NCBI RefSeq assembly: GCF_025024155.1
Contig: NW_026251711.1
Coordinates: forward strand, 682,001-746,000
Direction: 5' to 3'
Length of the DNA stretch: 64,000 nt
From: Gamsiella multidivaricata
Taxonomy: Eukaryota > Mortierellomycota > Mortierellomycetes > Mortierellales > Mortierellaceae
A program made the translations under genes and the position numbers. Below, piece after piece: positions 1 to 12,500 of this stretch. The notes beneath the pieces are model-generated. The model did no database searches and was not told the origin of the DNA. It was given only the letters and a program-made list of their open reading frames with translations. Each line of letters begins with the position of its first letter. The stretch's first letter is position 1.

Positions 1-839
1 GTTGATCCACGAGAGGGTCTGTTTTTTACGCTCAGGTTGCCTTTATCTTCGGCGAATGCACCAAGTATCCTACATGGACTTCCTGCAGGGGTTGTCAAGT
101 AAGACTGACAACCCAGGTTGCCAAATAATTTTTTTCTTTCTCTGACAGCGAAATAGCATCATTGGCACGAAGCTGGTAACACTGTCAAAAGATTTTGGTG
201 GATAGACGCATCTGGCCTGCCAGATATGCTGCCATGGTAAGAGTTCACTGGCGCCGTGACTATTGCCGGAGATGTAGATAACGACAGCTTGAACTACAGA
301 GACTAATGGTTGGTTGGTGTATTTAAGGTCAAGGCGTCGAGAAATACGTGGTAGGATGTAGACAGGATCTGACTTTAAGTGAAATAGCATCACGTACTGC
401 GCTACCTAATATGCATGGGACTAACGGGCAGTGACAACGATTGGCTTTTTCAGAGCGTCAAATGATGGTGCTGGGGGCAAGCCATTATTTAGTACGAACG
501 CGCCCAAATCCAATTCGTGCAACTTATAACATCAAATGGCATAATCAGAGCGACAGAATAAATGAACGCGCTGCTTACGATTATTTTCTGCGCAAGTGTT
601 TTATTTAACGTTAATGCAAGGTGTTGTAGTAAATTCATGAGAATCCTAAGTCGCCAAGTAACGGTTACAGTTCACGCGTCAAGAAATGTGCGGGTAATAC
701 ATTCGCCGTTTATGTTCCCATGGAACTTACCGGCATGCCTCCCAGTGCATTCCTCGGCGCGTGAAATGGATCCAGCTTCCTTCGTCGTCGCCTTTATACC
801 TGCAGGTAAATGATCGAGGTACGGAAACAGCTCTCGATC
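1..839. other. Left-edge region without a recognised gene
   Basis: Only short open frames of up to 107 codons occur here, on both strands, and none shows a domain I recognise. The stretch next to 840 is the 3' flank of the cyclin gene. I see no repeat, tRNA or transposon signature. Confidence 0.4.
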
Positions 840-3077
840 CTATGTCCGCTCGAATGACAGTAGCTGTCTGTAGCCTCTTCGTTCCTGCTCCTGCTCCCGA
901 TGCTGCTCAAGCGCCTGCTGCTTGATCCACTTCATGACGAAGGGCGAAGCACACAATTTCTTCTTGCCAGAGTATACGCGATATGCAAACGAATCCTCGA
1001 TTCCTTCATAGTTAAGGAAGTTCATCATGTCTAATGTCGCGACCTCCACCTGCTCCACTCCGTAGCCAGAGAATTTTTGCATGCTCTCATCCTATTGTCA
1101 CAGAAAGGTGTTGGAATATAGCATTTCCCCAAGGAATCAAATGCCGCAGCTGCACTGAACTTACCCATTCCATCCGACCATCTATCCAGCGACCTAGATT
1201 CAGTGCTGCTGCCGCCTGCAATGACGGTTTGTAGTGTAGGAACTGTGGATGAGACTGGATCGCCACTAGAATATACTTTGCCAAAGTCCGTGCCTTGATT
1301 TCGGAGCCGTCCGCAATGGTACACCGCCTCAGAAACGACATGGGACCTGGCCATCCCAGATTGTAGTCAATCATACGCAGAAACGATCGTTCCAACTTTC
1401 GGAAATCTTCGTCCTCGATAGGGATTCCGAATTTCCGTAGTTCATAGACAAAGAGTGCCAGAGAAACATTTGCGTTCCGTTCCTCGAATTTCGACGCGAT
1501 CAACAGGCATGCGAAACCACGTACAATCATACACTGGCGTTCATGCATCTGCTTTCGAGCAGATACCTCGCCACTGGGGTGATTGAGCATGCTGAGGATC
1601 CTGTCAAAGATATTGACGGCTAGGAAGAAGGTCTCGAGATGCATATTTAAATGCTCATGATACTGCGTGAGAATATTAACGACTTCCCATCGCATCTGCC
1701 AGATATGGGTTGACATCCACTCCTCGTGCCTCACATTCGGCGCCAGTATAACCTAAATTAGTGGTGTAAAGCAAGCCTCAGCTTATAAAGATCGCCGATA
1801 AAAATAAGACGCGCGTTCCTTGAGCAGACACATCCATAATTACCTCCATTTCGCGCATATATTGAAAGATATCAGCCGCGTATTCGTTCACCAGCATGAG
1901 GTCATTCTCCCTCTCACGCGCTTGCTCGGTCGCCGGACAATATGAAGTCTGGTATGGCTTCACGCGCTTGACAATCCGCTCCTCATCTGGAGTAAGCTGA
2001 ACTGAGTCCTTCAGCTGCTGCTTCATCTCAATTCGTGCCTCAGAGGTCTCATCGAGAACCTTGGTTCGCGCACGTTTCCTTTCAACGATATGTGGATGCG
2101 GTGTAGGGGCTTGCGCGTGTCGTGGACGTGAGCTCTCTACTTGATCCTGCGGAGTATATTGCGGTACAAGTGTGTTTGTTTGAGCAAGAGCAGATACCTC
2201 CTTGAGGGGTTGACGACGACCATGATCCGCATGATATTGTCCTTGCGCAACTGCTGCACTGACCTTGTCAGTTCTCGGAGCAGTTATGACCCGCCGTTCA
2301 AGTCGTTCGATCTGAGCGGCAACTCGACTTGGTGCCGCACTACGCGAAACCGCCCCTGCTGTCGAGCTGAAAGCAGTAGCAGTCGCACTCGCGGTGGTTG
2401 CTCTGCAGGCGATGGCGCTGGAGGCGTTAGTGATTGCCCTTGTGCTGGCCGTGCTAGCGCTGGTGGTTATTGCTGTAGCAGTGGCTGCTCTTGTGACAGT
2501 TGCGCTAGGTATGATAGATCTGGTGGTGGCTTTAGTTGCTTGCTTTGCGATAATGGTAGACGTGACAGGGGCTTTCACTTTCGTCGTTGATTCTTCTCGC
2601 ATGCGAGCTGAGGACTGTCGGTATACTTGAATTCGCTCTGTAAATGTCGTCCGTCTCAAGGGTAAGGCCGATGGCTGGTGTTGAAACGGAGGCTGAGTAT
2701 TGAGGAAGGCTGGAGTTTTGAGCAGATTCACGCTTTCAGTGCCAAGGTCGGTTGATTTTGCTGGCGTTGCAGTGCTGAGACCCCTGTGCGCGTTTCTAGC
2801 ATCTTGGATGTTACGAGCGCTAGATGTAGTGGGACATTCTTTAGATTGCTGAAGCGGCTTGACAGCTTCCTTGCCGCGTGAGGTTGCACTCGGCGCTGTG
2901 CTCTAAAGACATAGGATAAATAAAGGAAGGCATGGGTATCAGAGCAAGTTTTACCGAGATGATAAAGAGGTTGGTGCCACGGTATACCTCGATTTTGCGT
3001 TCGGGAACGTTCTCCTTATCATCTTCTCTGACAGCTCGACGGAGTGCATAGTGGGTATTCCGTGTGTTCAGGGCCAT
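840..3077 (-). CDS. G2/mitotic B-type cyclin
   Basis: Regulatory subunit of the cyclin-dependent kinase driving mitotic entry; nuclear/cytoplasmic. I place four exons: 3077-2955, 2902-1844, 1752-1165 and 1091-840, joining in frame to about 673 aa. The first exon carries a KEN sequence (DDKENVPE), a possible APC/C degron. Residues about 42-330 are a low-complexity Ala/Thr/Ser region. The cyclin box begins near NEYAADIFQYMREME and continues through MRHEEWMSTHIWQM, LAVNIFDRIL, LLIASKFEE and DYNLGWPGPMSFLRR, the typical mitotic-cyclin order. The second cyclin fold ends in the last exon (MNFLNYEGIEDSF). The Met at 3077 was chosen because upstream in-frame residues look like translated UTR. It is divergent from the GNAT-like gene, with a shared promoter of about 240-350 bp. 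The family is clear; which mitotic cyclin (CLB/CDC13 type) is not resolved. Confidence 0.9.
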
Positions 3078-3318
3078 TCTGCGTAGAAGAGTAGCGTGTC
3101 GACAAAGATGATGGTTCCTGAGGGTGCTGCCGCTTGGGTCGTTGGGGAGCGCGCTGCAAGAGGGACGTGAACGGGGGCAGGTATACGAAGGTATACGGAG
3201 GTACAGAGCAAAAGAAAGTGTCCTAGTGGCCGGGGACGAGAGTAGCAGTGATGGTGGTGGGAAGTAGTAGGTAGCGTGGAGGAACGAGGAGAGAAGATCG
3301 AGTGACTTCTCACTATGC

Positions 3319-4170
3319 ATGGCGAAGCACGGACGTTTTTACAAATTATTTAGTTTACAAGTCCACTTCAGGAACAACAGCAACAGCAACAACAATAGCA
3401 ACAGCAACAGCAACAGCATAACACCAATGGCGCGCTTGTACAGATTCACTCACAGGGCGATCGAGCTCGTCCAAGACGAACATGGCAGCACCAGCGACAG
3501 CATCGAGGACTCGACCATTCCCGCAGAGATCAGCCTTGCCAACCTGACAATGTTCTCGACGATCCTCTTCATCACCGAGTTCCGCAAGATGGGCTTGGGC
3601 GATTCAGTCGACATCTCAAAGACGTGCAATATGTCAGAATGGTATCGTCGCATCTATGCCGGAACTGGAGGCCAGCTAATCTCAGACGAGGAGGAATACG
3701 TTGATGTCTTGACTTTACCGTCCAAGCCAACATCACAGGCCGGACTCATTTATGCCACCACCAATCGGCCTGACGAAGAAGGGGACAAGAAAGAGGCATT
3801 TACCGCGTTTCTCTTTGCGCATCACAAACCAGCGTTGCCCAAGACAGCTCCATCCAGCACAGGATCCACACAAGGACCATCGCCAGAGGCACAGGCGCTT
3901 GTTTCCACTTATGGAGTGACCCACATATGGCTGTGTGGGTCGAGCCCTGAGCAGAGGCGCCAGAGGCTTATGTCGCAGTGCCTGAGCCATCTCGAGAAAG
4001 ACGTCCTCGAGTGGAAGACCTCAGGACAGGGGTCAGGAGTCTTAACGGTCCATACGATCCCAGAGGCCTTTCCTGGGATGGTACAATTCCTGTCCAATAA
4101 TGGCTTTAAGGGTGGCAACAAGGTGGTTGGCGGAGACAACGGAAAAGTACTATATTGGAAGGAGCTGTAA
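3319..4170 (+). CDS. GNAT-like N-acetyltransferase-fold protein (tentative)
   Basis: Single open exon. The first Met at 3319 precedes an Asn/Ser stretch encoded by an AAC/AGC run. A second Met at 3427 (MARLYRFTHRAIELV) gives a cleaner 247-aa protein and may be the true start. The C-terminal half has the layout of a GNAT fold: THIWLCGSSPEQRRQRLMSQ resembles the beta4-alpha3 acetyl-CoA loop, and the end (PEAFPGMVQFLSNNGFKGG) resembles the family's closing strand. The Gly of the classic R-x-x-G-x-G loop is missing, so activity is doubtful. The fold is inferred from pattern; no substrate can be assigned. Its 5' side faces the cyclin gene. Confidence 0.55.
   Translation: MAKHGRFYKLFSLQVHFRNNSNSNNNSNSNSNSITPMARLYRFTHRAIELVQDEHGSTSDSIEDSTIPAEISLANLTMFSTILFITEFRKMGLGDSVDISKTCNMSEWYRRIYAGTGGQLISDEEEYVDVLTLPSKPTSQAGLIYATTNRPDEEGDKKEAFTAFLFAHHKPALPKTAPSSTGSTQGPSPEAQALVSTYGVTHIWLCGSSPEQRRQRLMSQCLSHLEKDVLEWKTSGQGSGVLTVHTIPEAFPGMVQFLSNNGFKGGNKVVGGDNGKVLYWKEL
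3374..3420 (+). repeat. AAC/AGC trinucleotide-type repeat
   Basis: Run of AAC and AGC triplets coding Asn/Ser if translation starts at 3319, or lying in the 5' UTR if it starts at 3427. It bears on the start choice for the GNAT-like protein. Confidence 0.7.
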
Positions 4171-6509
4171 ACATAGAGTGAAGCGGCATATCGTCAAGGG
4201 GCGGACGGGCAACTTTTGTAGGACATAGCATGGGATTCGTCAAAAATAAACCATCGGCCCCAGTTTGCACGAAAATGCGAAGCGCCCTACATTGATGCTG
4301 GACCAAAGTTTTCTACCATTTGCTTGTTATTCATGTGAAGCTGGAACTCTTTGGCAACTTGCCCATATGGAGTAGCACTTAGTATTGACAGGCTATGAAT
4401 GCGCAGTGGTACAAGGATAAGAGCTCAGATGTGAAATCGGTGTTCTGGAACCTCAATCGCATTTGCTTCTCTGTTTTCCCCATGTGTGAGGGTCTCCGCG
4501 CCTCTTTGTGTGTAGATTCTGTTGTCCAACTGACGCAGTAGCCCGCGGACTAAAGCATGATTTGGCCCAACAGGTGAGCTCTCCACAAAAGAGCCCTGAG
4601 AAATCGAAACAAGGTTTAGGCCTGAGAGACATATGAAATCTATCATGTCAAAGGAATGGTCTCTACATTGGCATTCGATTGCTACCCCACCATCATTCGT
4701 GGATAAGATACATGTTCATGTTTATGTCCACAGATGTTTTTAATGTAGCTTACCTTCGCACATTCTGTCTTCTGTGCTAGTAATTGGAGTTTCCGGCGCC
4801 CTAAACGCATTCGTTATGGTCGAAATGGTGAAAAATAACTTCACGATGAAAATCGGGAAGCGAGAGCTCAGGGGCAACGGCACGCAAGAATCGGCGCTAG
4901 CCCATTCTGGCGGTGTCACACACGAGACAAACCTAGCCTTTTTGCAATGAAATAAAAGGCTACACGTCCTAATATCCATAAGCCAATTCGGTCCCAGGAT
5001 GATCGATGGCACTGCATTAAGGAGAACCTACACAAGATAAACTCACATGGTGATTATCTACGCAGTGCATCGTAAAGCAACGCTTACTGGGAAATAACGT
5101 GAGCGCTGTTTCTGACCAGAGTCTTCAGGACCAGCATACTCTCGGTAAATAATACGGAAGACACTCTCGAGACGTATGTTTACATGTCCCGTTAGAACCT
5201 GCAAGCCCGCCCGGACGGGAACCGCGTCAAGCTAGTACCGCTTTCCTCCATCGCAGGTGGGCTGATCCTGGTACCCCTTTGTTTGTCCTTGTCCCCATCG
5301 TTTTGTGTCCGCCTCTGACAGCTGACATACATATTTGCCGTTGCACATGCACACAGTCTACAATAAAACATTATGCTGCTCTGTATTCGGTGCATGCACC
5401 CGACGGTGGACAGGAATGGTGAGGGTGGGGCGGCTCCCTCGATTTGCTAGTTTTCTCAGTAAAGTGATAAATACAGTGCTCTCAAGTGACAAACCTTATG
5501 GCAGCAGGCAGTGGAGTGAGCGCCAAACGCATATTTTATCCTCCACGCTGGCTCTCATCTCGTTCTTTGTTCCTTGTGCTTACTCCACCCGAGACTGTGC
5601 AGGTCTCATTGGACAAACCATAATCAGCGAGGGCGTGAGTGTTGTTGTGCCTTGTCTCCGCATCACGACTAAGTAAGCAACACAGTGCATAAAGCATGTA
5701 TTATTAAGGTGGCGGATGGGCAGGAGCCATACACGCACGAACAGTCTACTCAGCAGCGGTGAGTGTTATTCCAAGGAGCTCGTTGTTGTTCCTGAGGACT
5801 TCTTCTTTCTCTCTGCCCTTTTCCTGTCCTCGTCCTCTCCTTGTCGTCCTTCTCTGCGTGGCCCTCCCCGCCGTCTCCTCCTCCTCGCCCTCCCCCTCCC
5901 TCATCGCCATTTCCTTCCGATAGACCCCACACTCCTTCAACAGGGAACCATCCTCTTTCTCCTTGACCTGGCTAACGCTTACAGGCAAGTAGATCCTCAG
6001 CGGCACACTCACCCACTCTTCAACGACCCATGCATATAATCACAGATAATGATCAGTAGCAACGCCAGTGAATTCGCATCACGAGGACTCCAGTGCTGTG
6101 CGATTGCATCGCAATAGCCCCTGTCCTCACTTCTGTACACTACAATGCACACCGCACTAGCCCCCATTATTCAGTTTCTGCGCAACATGCGATATCAATA
6201 TCCATCACAACCTCTTGATATCGTGCATCTCTCAATGACCAAAGTTCTCCCATAAACGATCGCCACTTCTTCAAGAGCCAATTAGCTCCGCGCACTCCGA
6301 CTACCCTTTTCTCCACATATCCCACATGCTATGGGTTTTGATATTCACCAATGCAGCGCCAACCTTAAGATATGAAAGCAGCGTTCAGGCTCCATGTGCT
6401 AATGCGAGTGAACGGTTTTTTTTTTTTTTTTTTTTTTTTTTGGGGGGTGTGTAGGATCGCCATCCCAGTTCGAGGTGCCCATACCCTTCTTCCTCAACGC
6501 AAGCTTCTC
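4171..6509. other. 2.3-kb intergenic region
   Basis: No open frame here has recognisable protein signal; the longest are about 110 codons and look like chance frames. A strongly pyrimidine-rich stretch lies at about 5800-5910 and a T tract at 6416-6441. The 3' end is presumably promoter and 5' UTR of the giant repeat-protein gene. Confidence 0.5.
6416..6441. repeat. Poly-T tract (26 nt)
   Basis: Uninterrupted run of 26 T followed by six G, about 70 bp upstream of the likely start of the giant repeat protein. It could be a promoter poly(dA:dT) element. Its exact length is assembly-sensitive. Confidence 0.85.
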
Positions 6510-9500
6510 ATGACAACCTCCTCTCCCAGTAGAGGCCCCAAGATGAGGTCCCTATTGGCTATGATAGGAGTTGCCGGACTGGCCGTAATCGGATCCACGT
6601 TTATGCCCTCCGCTAATGCCACCGTGACCCTTGGAGACACCCATGACACCCCAGGTTCCATTATCCTGGGCGGTTTGTCTTCCATGGTGCCCAAACCCCC
6701 TAGCCTAATGGACCAATACCTTGTCCCCGGTACGGCCAACATCACCAACATCGGCGTCGAGGTCAATTCTCCTACTCGATTCATCGTCCATGCCGGCGCA
6801 AGCCTGAAGAACCCCTTTGGTCCAGTTGCACTCCCACTGGGCCAAGTTGGGTTAACCGTATCGCTAGATGGCAACAGCTTGGCCAATATCACCACCAGCG
6901 ATTTGACTCTCCCAGCAGGAACTGGCCCCATCAACGTGACAGCCACGGTTGATATCGCTGATGGTTCTACAAACCCTGCGGTCCAGGCTTCGCTCAACAA
7001 CCTTGTCACATCGCTTGTCGGTGGAACCACTCCCAGTGGTGAGCCCCCAAAGCTCGTTATCTCTGGTGTCAAATTGTCTGGTATCGACCTTGGTGTTGCC
7101 CCTATTACCGTTCCTACGCAGCTCAAGCCAAATGGTCCTATCCAGCCCACCAATGTTACCGCCGATACCGCGACCCCACCTGTTGTGGGGTTCAACGACA
7201 TCATCAACCCTAATGTGACTTTTGCCTGGCCAGTATTGCAAAAGATTGTCGTCAAAGCCGTTTCTGGTGCTCAGCTGACAGCCGGTGTGGGATTCTCTTG
7301 GAACAACCCATTGAACATTGCTGTTGACATTCCCTATATTTCAATCGACATCGGTCTTAATGGCACACGTGTGGTCACTGTTGGAATCGAGGCCATTCAC
7401 CTGGCACCTGGCAATATGACAGCCGATACGCTCGTTGACCTCAAATTCAACAATGACCCTCTCGCCTCTGCTCAACTCGGCGCTTTCGTGAACGACTTCC
7501 TTGCAGGTAATCTTGATAGCACGACGCGTAGTTCAAGTCCGTGCGCACTCACTGACGCTTGAACGCGTACTAACTTTTTTATTTTTATTGGGTTTAGGCC
7601 AGTTGAACCAGGTCGTCAACATTGGCAACCTCTCCTTTGGTACTCCTGGAGATGTCTCCGCTACCGGCCAAATGTTGAACACGCTGTTCAGCGGTGTCAA
7701 CGTTGATTTGCCTCTGAATGGCGTCAGCACCGTCGCTATTCAGGAATTGGTGCTGAGTTACATCAAGCCTTACCTCCCCATCGATATCAGCAAGTTGGGC
7801 GGAACGGGCGCATCGTTGTTGAGTTATATCCAGAGCCTGGCCATCTCAACCGCCCCAGGACATACATTGTTGATCGATCCAAAGATTCAGCTCCCGTTCC
7901 CCTTCCTGTTGGATTTGAATATTCCTTACTTCGCACTTGACATCAACTTGGACAACAACCTGCTTGGTCAACTGTTCCTCGCGAACCTGGTCGGCACCGG
8001 TCAAGGTCAAATCTCTGTGTCTGTCGGCGTCGGGATCGTCTTCAAGGAGCCCAGCCCTCAGATTCCAGCTATTGTCGCCAAGTTGGTCAGCGGACTGACA
8101 ACCGGTTCATCGCTCGACATCACGGCCGGCGTGTCTAACCTTGCTATCGGAGTGTCGCCTGCGGACGCCATCAACACGCTGAACAATGTGAACGTTGCGG
8201 TACCCATCTCATCCGTTATAACTGGCCATATTGAAACTGGAAATTTGATCCAGTCCATCATTGCTCAAACCAACGTGACGATCGCGTCGAATACGGTGGA
8301 GGTCAAGGTTGGAACTCTTGCCGCGTTGACCATTCGTCAGGCCAGCATCAGCGTCCTCCCTAGCAATATGGTTACTGCGGGGGTCACCCTTGACATGTTT
8401 CTCGGCATTCCCGTCGTGGCAAACATTGGCTACTTTGGCGTGCAGCTCTCGTTAGATGGGGCCCAATTGGCAGGTGTTTCCATGAACACTGGACTTAACT
8501 ATGGCGGTGGAACGGTGCAGATGGATGCCGGCATCGCCATCTCTGTCGGCACTGGCCCAGCCATCAGCACCAATGTCGCCAATTTAGTGAACGCCATCAT
8601 CGCCAAGAGTCCCGTTAACAGCAATATTGGCATCTCGGGTATTGTGATCGGTCAAAGCTCAACGGACCTGATCAACGCGCTTTCAGGCGTTTCTGTTTCG
8701 TTGCCCTTAGGTGGACTGGTTAGCGGAGTCAGTAAGTTCTTTTCTCTTTTCTCTTTTTCTACGCACTGATCTGCTTTGGTCCACAAACGCGTATTGATAA
8801 TTGATAATCCTTTCTTCCTTTCCTGCGATCCCAATAGCTCCTCCTTCGCTCCCTTCTAACTTCCTTAACAGCACCCTTGCTCAACTCGGATTGTCCGTGT
8901 CCAATATTTCACTCGCCACAATTCCCAACGCTGGTCTCCGTGTTGGTGCCAAGGCGATGTTCTCAAATCCTATCCCCATCTCTCTCTCAGTTCCATACAT
9001 CGGCATCAGCGGTGGCCTTGACAATATTGACATCCTCAACATCGGAGTTGACAATCTCGCGCTCCTTTCTGGCGCCAACGCTCTCCAGGCCCAAATCGAC
9101 CTGAACTTTAACAACGCCGTGAATGCTCAGACTAAGGTCGCGACTCTCCTTGGAGAGCTTCTCGGTGGCCAACTTGGAAACACGCCTGAGGCATTGACGG
9201 TGCATAACCTGCGCATCGGTTCCTCACCGAGTGACTACTTTGACCTACTGTCTCAAGTCAACATCGCGGTTCCGTCGAAGGACATCCTGAGCAAGGCTAA
9301 TGCTGATCTTTTGATTGGACAGCTGGGGGTCAACATCACGCAGTTGACCAACAACGTTCTCAGCGGTCTCCAAATCGGGGCCATCAACGCAGATCTCACT
9401 ACGGCGCCTGTCATCCAGCTGGGCACCTCTGTCTCTGTGAGCAATGTTTCCTTGAGTGCCGCGGTCAACATTGGTTACTTTGGAATCGATCTTGCGCTCG

Positions 9501-12500
9501 ATACCCACGCCTTGGCCCATGTCGATGTCCCCTCCATCTCCATCACCACCGCCAACAACAAGCTGACCCTCGCTATTCAGGCTGCTGTTACTATCCAGGA
9601 TTCTCCTCAAATCCAGACCGACATCGCTAACTTGGTCGACTACTTCATGGCCAATACGACCACCTCGCCTGTCAACAACCTGGTGATCTCAAAGCCGCTT
9701 GTAGGAGCGTCTGTTGCGGACAACATCCAGACGTTTGCTTTGATTCAGTATCCTCTGGCATTATCTCCATTGCTCGCAAATGCCAGGGTCTTTGTGAACC
9801 AGCTTCTTGCCGGAGTTGCTGGTGGATTGAATCTCAACAACCTGGCAATCTCTGGCCTCACTCTCGATCTCAACGCTCCTCCTGTTATCAACGTCCAGGG
9901 AGGCGTTCAGATCAAGAACTTGACCTTGCCAGCCGACATCAAGATCAGCTACGTTGGTGTGTCTCTTGGACTGGATAACACACCTTTGGCCAGTCTCACG
10001 ATCCCAACGCTTGCATTGACCTCTGCGAACAACACTCTTTCGCTCAACTTCCAGGCCCTGGTTAACCTCCAGCAGGGACCTGATCTCAGTGCTCAAATCG
10101 GAAATTTGGTCGGCTCGCTCCTGTATCCTGGCAAGGTCACTCCGCCTACGGCTTTGGTGATCTCGAACCCAGTCTTTGGAGGGGATGCCAACCATCTCTT
10201 CCACATTCTCTCGCAGATCAAGGTGAATGTTGCTCTTGCGCCTTACTTGCAGGCCATTAGCGGTATTGTTAACGGAACGGTGTCCAACAGTGGCAACCTG
10301 CTGGCTGGTCTCGACATTGGCTCCCTCGTCGTGGATCTCAACTCGCCACAGAACATTGGCATCGATGCTGCTATCTCTCTCAAGAACATCACTATCCCAG
10401 CTGAGATCAAACTCAATTACGTGGGTGTGAATGTTGCCATTGACACTGTTGGTTTGGCTCAGATCTCGGTTCCTTCGTTCACACTCAAGCCCGCTGACGG
10501 CGCCCTGGCTATCACTGCCCACGTCGACGTTGCTCTGCTGACCAGTGACGGGCTGACGACCGCTATCTCCAATCTTATCACTGGTGTGCTCAACAATCAA
10601 ACGACCCCTGCCACCAATATTGTTATCTCAGGCGCTGTCTTTGGCGGATCGGCCAACAACGTCTTCACGATCCTGCAGGGCATCGCCATCCCGATCAATA
10701 TTGCTCCTTATATCAACATGATCCCTGCCCTCCTCGCTGGCCAAGGATCGCTCCTAAGCCGTGTTGCTATTGGTGCTCTGGTCGTTGATCTGAACACACC
10801 TCAAACAATTGGCGTCGATACCTCTGTCTCAATCAAGAACGTTACGCTTCCTGCTCAGATCAAGTTGAACTACGTTAGCGCCAATGTTGCCATCGGTGAA
10901 GTGCCTCTGGTTCAGCTCGGCATCCCTCAGTTCACCATGACTCCCAACAACGGCAACCTGGACATTGCTCTCCATATCAACCTCGCCATGCAGGAGAGCA
11001 CTGGCTTGACCCAGACCATCAATGGCCTCGCACAAGCGGTGTTGGCTGGTCAGCAATTGCCGAGCACCACACTTGTAATCTCGGGAGCAGCCTTTGGTGG
11101 GTCGCCTACCAGCGTCTTTACGTTCTTGCAGGGCGTCAAGATTCCGTTGGATGTCACTGCCTACTTGAATAAGGCCCTCGGCATGGTCAACGTCCCCGGT
11201 GCCTCTTCGTTGTTGAGCAGCATTGGCATCTCAGATTTGGTTGTCGATTTGAACTCGCCCCAAGTTATTGGCATTGATGCCTCAGTCCTCGTCAAGAACG
11301 TCACCTTGCCTGCTCAGATCAAATTGAACTATGTCGGTGCCAATGTCGCTATCAATTCCATTCCTTTGGCACAGGTTGCTATCCCCACGTTTACACTGGC
11401 TCCTCAAGGCAATGATTTGGCGCTGAAGGTCCACATTAACTTGGCCCTGTTGAGCAGCCCAGAGCTGTCGAGCGCTATCTCTGGATTAATCGGCGGCATC
11501 CTCGGAAACCAGACGCTACCCCAGACCAACTTGGTACTTTCTGGCGCGGCCTTTGGTGCTTCATCCACCAACTACTTCACATTCCTGCAGGGTGTTGTCA
11601 TCCCCGTCAACATCTCGCCTTACATCACCCAGATTGCGGGTATGGCTGGCGGCGCTGGGTCGATCTTGAATGGCCTGGGTCTCTCTGGTTTGGCCATCAA
11701 CCTCAACCAGGCTCCCGTCATCGGCATCGACGCCAACATTGCTGTTCGTAACCTTACTCTGCCTGCCAAGCTCAACGTTGGCTACTTTGGCCTCAATGTG
11801 GGCATCAACAATGTTCCACTGGTCAATGTCGCTATCCCCAAGCTCGAGCTTGGCTCAAGCGGCTCTGATCTTACTATCGGAACTCACATCGATGCCACCC
11901 TGCAGGAGACAGACGCCTCGCAGACTCTTGTCGCTGGACTGGTTAACGAAGTTGTTGCTGGTCGGGCTCCTCAGGGTACCATTGTGATCTCGGGTATCAC
12001 GTTCGGTCCTAGTAAGAGCAGCGTCTTCACAATCCTCCAGGGCGTTCAGATCCCGATCCCTATTTCCAAGATCCTCTCTCTTGTGCCTGCAACCCCTGGC
12101 ACCAATGCTACTTCGATCCTGAACAATCTAAGCCTTCAGAGCGCCGACATCAATATGAAGAACCCACCGAGCATCGGCGCTGATATTGCTATTGCTCTAC
12201 TCGGTTACCAGTTCGATGCTCAGTTGTTGTTGTCGTACGTTAGCATTAGCGCATTCTTGGACACGACTCCCCTGGCCACGATCTCTGTCCCTGGAATCAC
12301 TCTTTCGTCTGGCAACAATCAAGTGTCGTTGAGCGTTCGCTCTCTGGTCAACCTTGCCAGCGGTGATGCTATTCAGACCAAGGTTGCAGCCATCGCCGCA
12401 CAGGTGATGGGCAACGGTGGTGCTCAGAACGCCAATCTCGTCGTCTCTAATATTGCATTCGGAGGCAACGCTGGCAACGTCTTCCACATCCTGGATAAGG

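Noticed and set aside
2141..2630. Plus-strand frames opposite the cyclin N-terminus
   Set aside because: Val/Ala/Leu-rich translation is the complement of the Ala/Thr low-complexity region.
6494..7255. 253-codon minus-strand open frame opposite the giant repeat protein
   Set aside because: Antisense shadow of strongly biased coding sequence; no motif, no start context.
9761..10600. 279-codon minus-strand frame inside the repeat protein
   Set aside because: Shadow frame; repeated pattern mirrors the sense repeats.
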